Assembly: GCA_023422565.1 (NCBI GenBank)
Contig: JAFAGR010000101.1
Span: 1 to 16,571, forward strand
DNA from: Bacteroidota bacterium
Lineage (GTDB): Bacteria > Bacteroidota > Bacteroidia > Chitinophagales > Chitinophagaceae
DNA: 16,571 nt
Reading direction: 5' to 3'
Shown: piece after piece, positions 6,625 to 12,628 of the stretch
Layout: every line of letters starts with the position of its first letter
Numbering within the stretch: the stretch's first letter is position 1
Made by a program: the position numbers and the translations under genes
The notes under the pieces: generated by a model
Seen by the model: only the letters and a program-made list of their open reading frames with translations
Told to the model about the DNA's origin: nothing
The model's database searches: none

Positions 6625-8187
6625 TTATTTGGATTGGCAAATCAGGTGATAGGGAAAGGAAAGGATGAAGGTTGAGCCTTTTCCTTCAGTGCTTTCGGCA
6701 GTTATGGTTCCATGGTGTTTATCCATGATCTTTTTTGAAATGGCGAGGCCCATTCCGGTTCCCTCATATTGTTCGCGCGAGTTGAGCCTTTGAAAAACGG
6801 TGAATATCTTTTCGATATACTTTTCATTAAATCCGATTCCGTTATCTGCCACCCGTATCTCATAAGCTACCGGCATGGTTCCCTCATAAATGATATTGCC
6901 GGAAACCTCCACTACAGGTGCTTCATCTTTCCTTGAAAATTTAAGTGCATTCGCCAGCAGGTTTTGAAATACCTGGCGTATCTGGCCCCTGAGCCCTTTC
7001 AAGCATAAAAGGGTGCCTATGGAGATATTAGCATTTTTCTCCCGGATGAGGATCTCAAGGTCATCTATTATCTCAAGCCAAAGCGTCCTTAAGTCTATCT
7101 CTTCGGTGGCTTCTTCTTCACTTATCCGTGAATATTTGAGCAGATCCTCTATCAGCCCGGCCATTCGTGCGGCGGATTGATTGATCTTATTGAGGTAAAG
7201 CTCAGATTTTTCATCATTGAATTTTCGGATATTATCATCCAGGTAACTGGAAAAGATCTGGATCTTCCGCAGGGGCTCCTTCAGGTCGTGCGACGAAACG
7301 AAAACAAATTGTTCCAATTCGTCATTTCGCTCCTCGAGGAGAATATTCTTTTGTTCGAGTTCAACCGTTCGCTCCTTTACTTTATTCTCCAATACATCCC
7401 GCATCATTTTCTGCTCATGGATATCTGAAAAAGTGCCCACCCATCGCAGCACTTTTCCACCCTGGCTCACCGGAATTAAATTAAATTGAAAGTACCTGAA
7501 TTCTCCGGTCACCTGATTAAGTATTCTCACCTCCCGGCTCATTGCCTGCGACCCCTGAAACGCACTCGCTATTTCTGCCGGTATGTCACCATCGGCATCA
7601 TGAAAGGTGGGAAATTTACTCTTGTCGGGTGCAAAGAGCAGCCACTGTTGATTTACAAATTCGAGTTCGCCCGCGGTGTTAGCTGAGAAGGCAAGCTGCG
7701 GAAGGCTTTCCATAAATAACTGCATTTCCGCGACTGTCTTCTTTAGCTCCACCTCCGCTTTCTTTCTTTCCTCCACCTCCCGTTTCAGCCGGCTATGCGC
7801 CTGATTTAGTTCACGTTTTTGTTCATATAAAGTGTGTAAAGTTCTAACTTTCAATATAAATACGTCTGCATCTACTGGCTTGGTAAGATAGTCTACTGCA
7901 CCGGAGGTATAGCCCTTGGTCACAAATTCTTTTCCCTTACTCACTGCAGAAAGAAAAATGATCGGCAGGTCGCGTGATTTATTCAATCCCTTTAACGCTT
8001 CGGCCACCTCAAAACCATCCATGCCGGGCATTTGCACATCTAATATGAGTAAGGAATATTCATTTTTGAGAATTTTTCTCAATGCTTCTTCGCCTGAATG
8101 GGCCGTATCTACCTCAAATTGGTTAAGTTCCAGTAACCTTTTAAGGGAGAATATGTTCTCGGGAGTATCGTCGGTGATCAGGATCAT
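6625..8187 (-). CDS. Soluble REC-PAS-histidine kinase
   Basis: This 520-residue cytoplasmic protein is the first gene of the sensory operon. Residues 1-120 are a receiver with Asp6/Asp7, phospho-acceptor Asp50 in LILDVQMPGMDG, Ser80 and Lys103 in TKP. A coiled-coil linker (about 120-150) leads to a PAS domain (153-262). A second coiled coil runs to a HisKA helix with His300 in SSHDLKEPLRK, the type seen in phytochrome-like kinases. The ATPase domain has QNLLANALKF (408-417), DNGIGF (448-453) and GTGMGLAIS (476-484). There is no membrane segment. Its receiver suggests that another kinase, probably the membrane hybrid kinase encoded next, controls its activity; the direction of phosphate flow is inference. 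The ATG is the only possible start because an in-frame TAA lies 18 nt upstream with no start codon between. The upstream 234 bases must hold the operon promoter, but no perfect TAnnTTTG box is visible there. Confidence 0.93.
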   Translation of the reverse strand: MILITDDTPENIFSLKRLLELNQFEVDTAHSGEEALRKILKNEYSLLILDVQMPGMDGFEVAEALKGLNKSRDLPIIFLSAVSKGKEFVTKGYTSGAVDYLTKPVDADVFILKVRTLHTLYEQKRELNQAHSRLKREVEERKKAEVELKKTVAEMQLFMESLPQLAFSANTAGELEFVNQQWLLFAPDKSKFPTFHDADGDIPAEIASAFQGSQAMSREVRILNQVTGEFRYFQFNLIPVSQGGKVLRWVGTFSDIHEQKMMRDVLENKVKERTVELEQKNILLEERNDELEQFVFVSSHDLKEPLRKIQIFSSYLDDNIRKFNDEKSELYLNKINQSAARMAGLIEDLLKYSRISEEEATEEIDLRTLWLEIIDDLEILIREKNANISIGTLLCLKGLRGQIRQVFQNLLANALKFSRKDEAPVVEVSGNIIYEGTMPVAYEIRVADNGIGFNEKYIEKIFTVFQRLNSREQYEGTGMGLAISKKIMDKHHGTITAESTEGKGSTFILSFPYHLICQSK

Positions 8188-8328
8188 GCGTAGGATAGAA
8201 CCTTAAATTAGGTTACAATATGCTGGTAGTTAATTAGTAGTGTGAGTTATGTTAAATATTTATTCAAATGTTTGGGTTGATCTTTTCAGAGCTGTTTCTT
8301 TACAAACCTGATTGATTATCAACATTCA

Positions 8329-8348
8329 TGCTAAGCTCATCCTTAGCA
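8329..8348. repeat. Perfect 7-bp inverted repeat upstream of the sensory operon
   Basis: TGCTAAG (8329-8335) and CTTAGCA (8342-8348) are perfect inverted copies around a 6-base spacer. The element sits between the end of the LuxE-like gene and the start of the sensory operon, both on the minus strand. No T-run follows on either strand, so a simple intrinsic terminator is unlikely. It could be an operator or an RNA stem in the operon leader. Function is unknown, and a 7-bp match may be chance. Confidence 0.35.
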
Positions 8349-8421
8349 CAATACTGCCGGAAGATTTTTATTTGATAGGATATCGAAGAGGAATGTCAGC
8401 CTGGCAGATGAAGTTTTACTT

Positions 8422-9432
8422 TTAGCTTGCGCGGGGCGAAAACATTAGGTTGCAACCGCGAAGATCGGAATGGTCCAATCGGCCCTCGACCTCAAAGCTG
8501 CCGTCCGGATTGCATCTCGCCAGGTCGTCGGTGGCTATAAAGGAACAGGAAAACAAATTCGCCAGATCTATAATATTCGCACCGCCTTTTGCGGCTACCC
8601 CCGGGGCGGATACTCCGAGTGGATCATCTTCATCTCTGCAAAGCACCTTCATCCATGGCGGCGAAATAAATAGCCCTTCACCTTTTGAGTAAGCCTGGCT
8701 CAGGAGTTCGGTCATTCCGTATTCGCTATGCACATGTTCCACTTCCCATTGCCCTTTCAAGAAGTCATGCACCTCATTTCTCAGCATTTCCTTTTTTCTC
8801 CCTTTCATGCCGCCAGTTTCCATCACAATCACACTGCTCAAATCCATCGGAAACTTTTCCGAAAAATCTATAAGCGCATAAGTTACGCCAATCAAAATTG
8901 TTTTTGTCCCGGATTTTACATTTTCCAAAAGTACCCGGGCAAGTTCCGGGTAATTGTCTAAATAAAATCCACTGTTAAGATTTTTTGAAAGATCGATGAG
9001 CTTTTTCACCATATACACCAGGGATGAATTACCTCTTTCGAGATAAGACGGAAGCAGGCCGAGAATGCAGTATTCACCGGGTTCACCGTAAAAAAGGTTG
9101 AATGCGGTCAAGAAGCTTCTCTCGTACAGGGATAGATCTTTAATAAAATGCCTGCTCGTGGCGGTGCCGGTGGTTCCGCTGCTTTCAAAAACAGCTTGCG
9201 GATTAAATGAGGTGCACTTAACCTGGTGGAGTTTGAAAAAACCGATCGGCAGGAAAGGGATATTCTCACAATGCCTTACTTCTCCGGGAATTCGTTTTAA
9301 TAATTGGCAAAAATTCCGGTATAACGGATTATTATCAAACTGAAACTGAAAAACCTCAAGGCAAATGGCATTGAAAGTTTTATTGTTCGCTTCAAATATT
9401 TTTTGCGAAAGTTTTTCCGCTTCGTTTTGCAT
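8422..9432 (-). CDS. LuxE-like acyl-protein synthetase / adenylate-forming enzyme
   Basis: This 336-residue protein belongs to the LuxE/adenylate-forming (ANL-like) group, which activates a carboxylic acid as acyl-AMP. Visible motifs are the phosphate-binding loop FESSGTTGTATS (82-93), METGGMKGR (204-212), SEYGMTELLSQAY (236-248, the conserved YGxTE block) and GRLDHSDLRGCNL (317-329, the hinge region before the C-terminal lid). The protein ends soon after, so the usual C-terminal lid with its catalytic lysine is essentially missing, as is common for LuxE-type proteins. LuxE charges fatty acids for a reductase, but no luxC, luxD or luciferase genes are present, so the substrate is unknown. I chose the ATG at 9430-9432 over the one at 9457-9459: the extra residues (MPERAHLCG) look non-native, and CACCTTTG (minus, 9444-9437; one mismatch to TAnnTTTG) lies just before the inner ATG, which could mean a nearly leaderless transcript. 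Confidence 0.82.
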   Translation of the reverse strand: MQNEAEKLSQKIFEANNKTFNAICLEVFQFQFDNNPLYRNFCQLLKRIPGEVRHCENIPFLPIGFFKLHQVKCTSFNPQAVFESSGTTGTATSRHFIKDLSLYERSFLTAFNLFYGEPGEYCILGLLPSYLERGNSSLVYMVKKLIDLSKNLNSGFYLDNYPELARVLLENVKSGTKTILIGVTYALIDFSEKFPMDLSSVIVMETGGMKGRKKEMLRNEVHDFLKGQWEVEHVHSEYGMTELLSQAYSKGEGLFISPPWMKVLCRDEDDPLGVSAPGVAAKGGANIIDLANLFSCSFIATDDLARCNPDGSFEVEGRLDHSDLRGCNLMFSPRAS

Positions 9433-9526
9433 TCCGCAAAGGTGAGCACGTTCGGGCAATTATGGCCTCCTGAGCCTCATTATATTTATGTTTAAACGGG
9501 CCCTCAATTATTCCTGCATCTTTCAG

Positions 9527-9534
9527 TAAATTTG
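9527..9534 (+). promoter_or_regulatory. Bacteroidota -7 promoter box (TAAATTTG)
   Basis: TAAATTTG matches the Bacteroidota -7 consensus TAnnTTTG perfectly and lies 14 bases before the ATG at 9549. Transcription would start near 9540, giving a very short leader. No convincing TTG -33 element is seen at the expected distance. It would drive the lipoprotein and UbiA-like genes. Confidence 0.5.
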
Positions 9535-9548
9535 GTGGATTCAATTTC

Positions 9549-10019
9549 ATGATAATGCGTACAATCTTCGCCATATTCTTCCTGTTAACGATTGCATCCT
9601 GCTCAAAGGATAAGTTTACTGATGAGCCGCAGATCGAGTTCAAAGGATTTGATATAAATCAGTTCACAAGTAATATGACAAGCCTTGACCCGCCACCGCA
9701 TGTTAAGCTCAAGATAACCGATGGTAACGGTGATGTGGGATTTATTGCGGGGGTAGACACAGCATTCGTATACCTGAAAAATATATTGAACGGCCGTGAA
9801 GATTCAGTTCAATTTCCCGATCTGGGCTCTGCCGCGCGTAAAAATTTTGAAGCTGAACTGGAAGTAAGCCTTTTTGATGTAATGGGAGGGCGCACGTCCA
9901 ACTTTCCTCCCCGCCCTTATGTAGATACTCTATATTTTGAAGTGTATATGCGCGATTTCAACCGGAATAAAAGCAATGTGATAATTACATCTGAACCGTT
10001 TTACTTTTTCTCGCTCTGA
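9549..10019 (+). CDS. Small putative lipoprotein of unknown function
   Basis: This encodes a 156-residue protein with a signal peptide and lipobox TIASC (Cys18 counting from the first ATG, Cys16 from the ATG at 9555). The residues after Cys, SKDK, place Lys and Asp near positions where some Bacteroidota lipoproteins carry a surface-export signal, so it may face outward; this is weak. The mature part has a strand pattern with KITDGNGDVGF (about 55-65), similar to small beta-rich lipoproteins common in this phylum, and ends SEPFYFFSL. I recognise no enzymatic motif and cannot name a function. A perfect TAnnTTTG box lies just upstream. Its stop TGA shares one base with the next gene's ATG, so the two are translationally coupled. 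Either ATG (9549 or 9555) is possible. Confidence 0.78.
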   Translation: MIMRTIFAIFFLLTIASCSKDKFTDEPQIEFKGFDINQFTSNMTSLDPPPHVKLKITDGNGDVGFIAGVDTAFVYLKNILNGREDSVQFPDLGSAARKNFEAELEVSLFDVMGGRTSNFPPRPYVDTLYFEVYMRDFNRNKSNVIITSEPFYFFSL

Positions 10020-10846
10020 TGAAGTGGCTTCACTTCATTCTTTCCCATTCGATATTCATCAGCCTTTGCGCCGCGGCCTTGTGTTTTCAAACGCATTTGT
10101 TACTTGGCGTGCAAAATGAGTTTTTGGTTTACCTGTTGGTGTTTTCGTCTACGCTTTCGGGTTATAACCTATACTGGTTGATCAGCAAGTATCGTTTTTC
10201 GAAAAGCAACTGGCAGGCCTTTCTAACCCGCAACGCATCGAACCTGATCATTTTCTCGGCTGCCGGAGTCATCACTCTTTACTGTCTTTGGCAAATGCCG
10301 GTTCTCCTGCCCACCTTTGCAATTGGAATGATTCTCACCCTTCTTTACAGCCTCCCGCTCTGGCCATTTGAGTTCGCAAAAAAATTACAGAGACTTGGTT
10401 TTTTAAAAACCTTTTTGCTCGCGCTCACATGGACCTATATAACCGTGATGATACCTGTTACGGGCCACGATGCTTCCTCCACCGCCGTGTTTTCTTTGTT
10501 ATTTGCACGTTTCTTTTTTATGCTGATGTTATGCGCAATTTTTGACTCGAGGGACATTGCAGTGGATAAGATGAACCGCCTCCGAAGCCTTGCAACCGAT
10601 GTGAGTGCAGCGAATCTTCAGATAATAATGGCGATATCATTTATCCTTTATATATCTGCAGGCTTTTTTCTTCGATACCTCAATGGCGGCCACAGTCAGC
10701 TTTGGGCTTTCATAATTACCGGGTCGGCCACATTGGTGGTTTATATGCTCTCACAAAAAAAGCGCGGTTATTTCTTTTACTATTTTGTAGTTGACGGGAT
10801 GATGTTGTTTTCATCCCTGCTCACGTTTGTAGCAAGTATTGTATAA
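10019..10846 (+). CDS. UbiA-superfamily-like integral membrane protein
   Basis: This 275-residue protein is almost entirely hydrophobic, with about eight or nine membrane helices. UbiA prenyltransferases attach an isoprenoid chain to an aromatic acceptor using two Asp-rich, Mg-binding motifs. The second motif is intact: DSRDIAVD at 176-183 fits DxxDxxxD and is followed by the typical KMNRLRSLAT. A YSLP segment (110-113) and the helix after Lys130 also fit the family. The position of the first motif (SGYNLYWLISKYR, 47-59) keeps the Asn but has no Asp, whereas active enzymes carry NDxxDxxxD. So this is either a divergent enzyme or an inactive relative. It begins at the last base of the upstream lipoprotein stop codon (TGATG) and ends 21 nt before the M42 peptidase gene. 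No quinone or carotenoid biosynthesis gene is adjacent to identify a substrate. Confidence 0.7.
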   Translation: MKWLHFILSHSIFISLCAAALCFQTHLLLGVQNEFLVYLLVFSSTLSGYNLYWLISKYRFSKSNWQAFLTRNASNLIIFSAAGVITLYCLWQMPVLLPTFAIGMILTLLYSLPLWPFEFAKKLQRLGFLKTFLLALTWTYITVMIPVTGHDASSTAVFSLLFARFFFMLMLCAIFDSRDIAVDKMNRLRSLATDVSAANLQIIMAISFILYISAGFFLRYLNGGHSQLWAFIITGSATLVVYMLSQKKRGYFFYYFVVDGMMLFSSLLTFVASIV

Positions 10847-10851
10847 TTTTG
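10844..10851 (+). promoter_or_regulatory. Bacteroidota -7 promoter box (TAATTTTG) overlapping a stop codon
   Basis: TAATTTTG fits TAnnTTTG perfectly, and its first three bases are the stop codon of the UbiA-like gene. It ends 16 bases before the ATG of the M42 peptidase gene. A TTTG at 10826-10829 lies upstream, but its 14-base spacing is shorter than the usual -33 distance. It suggests that the peptidase gene can be transcribed independently of the upstream pair. Confidence 0.5.
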
Positions 10852-10867
10852 CCCTGAAAAATTTATT

Positions 10868-11977
10868 ATGGCAAAATCTTCTGCAAAACGGATACTTAAG
10901 CAAACTTCTTACGATTTTTTAAGAACATATATTAATAATCCCTCGCCAACCGGTTTTGAGAGCAGCGGGCAAATGCTTTGGATGGATTATCTCAGGCCTT
11001 ATGTGGATGAATTTTTTACCGACCCTTACGGATCCGCAGTGGGGGTGATTAATCCCGGGGCATCCTTTAAAGTGGTAATTGAAGCACACGCCGATGAAAT
11101 CAGCTGGTTTGTTAATTACGTTTCTCCCGAAGGTTTACTCTACCTAAAAAGGAATGGTGGTGTTGACCACCAGATCGCCCCGAGCAAGCGCGTGCTGATT
11201 CACGGTAAGAAAGGAATTGTAAAAGCTGTATTTGGATGGCCGGCAATTCATACGCGGCTGAGTAATACGGAGAATAAAGAACCGCAGCCCAAAGTTGAAA
11301 ACCTTTTTCTTGATTGCGGTGCACGTAGTAAGAAGGAAGTGGAAGCGCTCGGCATTCATATTGGTGCCGTAGTTACCTACGAAGAAGGTTATGATGAACT
11401 GGCTAACGACTTTTTGATCGGCCGTGCTTTTGATAACCGCATCGGGGGCTTTATGATCGCGGAAGTGGCGCGTTTGCTAAAGGAGAATAAAAAGAAGTTA
11501 CCGTATGCATTATATGTGGTAAATGCTGTGCAGGAAGAAATTGGGCTTCGCGGCGCTGAAATGATGGCGCGGAGAATTAAGCCGGATGTGGCAATCATCA
11601 CAGATGTTACGCACGACAGCACCACGCCGATGATCAACAAGATAATTGAGGGCGAATGCCATTGCGGCAAAGGACCTTCATTGTGCTACGGGCCTGCGGT
11701 ACACAATAAGTTGCTGGAAATGGTTGAACAAGTTGCCGTAAAAAATAAAGTACCCGTTCAATTTCGCACGGTGAGCAGAAGCACCGGAACAGACACCGAT
11801 TCATTTGCGTATGCTAACGACGGTTGCCCTTCTGTGTTAATTTCCATCCCGCTCCGATATATGCACACAACGGTGGAAATGATTCATAAAGATGATATAG
11901 AAAACACCATCAGGTTAATGTATGAATCCTTGTTAACGTTAACGCCTAAAACTAACCTGAGTTATTTCAAGAAATGA
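10868..11977 (+). CDS. M42 family metallo-aminopeptidase
   Basis: This 369-residue cytoplasmic protein is a complete M42 peptidase (the glutamyl/deblocking aminopeptidase group, often mis-called endoglucanase), which uses two metal ions to remove N-terminal residues from short peptides. The metal and catalytic set is complete: His74 in EAHADEISW, Asp189 in GRAFDNRIGG, Glu223 and Glu224 in VQEEIGLRGA, Asp246 in ITDVTHD and His333 in RYMHTTVEM. The early NPSPTGFE (24-31) is the family's P[ST]GFE block. M42 enzymes usually form 12-subunit tetrahedral particles. There is no signal peptide. The insert at about 115-140 (KGIVKAVFGWPAIHTRL) fits the small PDZ-like dimerisation domain of the family. 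It overlaps the next gene by 4 nt (ATGA), so the membrane protein is co-translated with it. Substrate preference cannot be told from sequence. Confidence 0.93.
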   Translation: MAKSSAKRILKQTSYDFLRTYINNPSPTGFESSGQMLWMDYLRPYVDEFFTDPYGSAVGVINPGASFKVVIEAHADEISWFVNYVSPEGLLYLKRNGGVDHQIAPSKRVLIHGKKGIVKAVFGWPAIHTRLSNTENKEPQPKVENLFLDCGARSKKEVEALGIHIGAVVTYEEGYDELANDFLIGRAFDNRIGGFMIAEVARLLKENKKKLPYALYVVNAVQEEIGLRGAEMMARRIKPDVAIITDVTHDSTTPMINKIIEGECHCGKGPSLCYGPAVHNKLLEMVEQVAVKNKVPVQFRTVSRSTGTDTDSFAYANDGCPSVLISIPLRYMHTTVEMIHKDDIENTIRLMYESLLTLTPKTNLSYFKK

Positions 11978-12489
11978 GCTTGCTAAAAACTTCGCCCGAC
12001 ATGGCAAACGAAAGGGGCAAACATATTAGATTGTTACTTACCATTTTCACCGCGGTGGTGGGAGTGCTGGCGGCCCTTGTATTGTTGTTCTTTTTAATGC
12101 GCCTCATATTCGGCCTGCTCAGCTACGTTCCCTGGCTTGAATATTTATATGTGGTGTTCTTAATATCCTTCCCCACAGCAGTTTTTCTCACCGCCTTCAG
12201 CATCTTTTTTAAGCGAACAAAAAGGCATCCTGCAAAGATCGTGAGAGGAGTTTCACTTGCCGTGATCTCTCTTTTTCTTGCAGCCTGGGCACTTTTTTAT
12301 GTGCTGGATATAATAGCCTTTATCCGGTTTCAGTATACAGACATAAACAATTTCAAAACCTACAATATGCTTTTCCTTTTTGCCAACGTTGCCGGAATAT
12401 TCTTCCTTGGCGTTGCGCAGGCATTAAGCACGCCGAAAGAAAAGGATTGGCTTGAAAGGAGGAGAGAGGAGGAGGAAGATGAATTATAG
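11974..12489 (+). CDS. Four-helix membrane protein of unknown function
   Basis: This encodes a 171-residue protein with four predicted membrane helices (about 19-48, 54-79, 89-117 and 130-151) and a short, strongly charged Glu/Arg-rich C-terminal tail (152-171). The basic loop KRTKRHPAK (80-88) between helices 2 and 3 is probably cytoplasmic, which would place both termini in the cytoplasm. I recognise no family. The ATG at 11974 overlaps the peptidase stop by 4 nt (ATGA), typical of coupling. An alternative ATG at 12001 (MANERG) would leave a 23-base gap and skip the less conserved-looking first nine residues, so the start is uncertain. The last three codons (GAA TTA TAG) are part of the 7-bp repeat array that fills the region downstream. 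Confidence 0.72.
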   Translation: MSLLKTSPDMANERGKHIRLLLTIFTAVVGVLAALVLLFFLMRLIFGLLSYVPWLEYLYVVFLISFPTAVFLTAFSIFFKRTKRHPAKIVRGVSLAVISLFLAAWALFYVLDIIAFIRFQYTDINNFKTYNMLFLFANVAGIFFLGVAQALSTPKEKDWLERRREEEEDEL

Positions 12490-12550
12490 ATTTTGAATTA
12501 TAAATTTTAGATGATGAGTTTTGGGTTTTGAGTGATGAGTGATGGGTCTT
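12481..12550. repeat. Degenerate 7-bp tandem array, ten units
   Basis: From 12481 to 12550 the plus strand can be divided without a gap into ten heptamers of consensus RRRTnnT, for example GAATTAT (twice), GAGTTTT, GGGTTTT and GAGTGAT (twice, adjacent). The array starts inside the coding end of the membrane protein gene and crosses its stop codon. It lies in the convergent junction with lon and is followed by an 8-bp-period array of opposite strand bias. Heptanucleotide tandem arrays are known between genes in cyanobacteria (STRR elements); a comparable role here is not established. Confidence 0.75.
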
Positions 12551-12566
12551 AAATGTCACGATCATC

Positions 12567-12628
12567 AAATTGCCAAATCCTCAAATCCAAATCAGCACAT
12601 CCGCAAATCTGCACATCACCTAATCAGC
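12567..12628. repeat. Degenerate 8-bp tandem array reaching the lon stop codon
   Basis: From 12567 the plus strand reads as octamers, each an AAAT-like core (AAAT, ACAT or TAAT) plus four pyrimidine-rich bases such as CAGC, CCGC or CTGC. There are eight cores: 12567, 12575, 12583, 12589, 12597, 12605, 12613 and 12621. Spacing is 8 bp except one 6-bp step. The last unit overlaps the lon stop codon (12624-12626, minus strand). The C/A-rich plus strand is roughly complementary in composition to the G/T-rich 7-bp array just before it, so the two could pair imperfectly in RNA and help end transcription from both sides. Confidence 0.7.

Noticed and set aside
8329..8348. Intrinsic terminator for the LuxE-like gene
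   Set aside because: The stem is only 7 bp, AT-containing, and is not followed by a T-run on the minus strand.
8422..9432. Bioluminescence (lux) locus
   Set aside because: Only a LuxE-like gene is present; luciferase, reductase and transferase genes are absent, and LuxE-like proteins are common in non-luminous Bacteroidota.
9392..9643. Minus-strand open frame covering the divergent region between the LuxE-like gene and the lipoprotein gene
   Set aside because: It overlaps two better supported genes and a perfect promoter box, and its translation has no signal or domain.
12481..12628. CRISPR-like array
   Set aside because: Units are 7-8 bp, degenerate and contiguous, with no spacers of 25-40 bp and no cas genes nearby.
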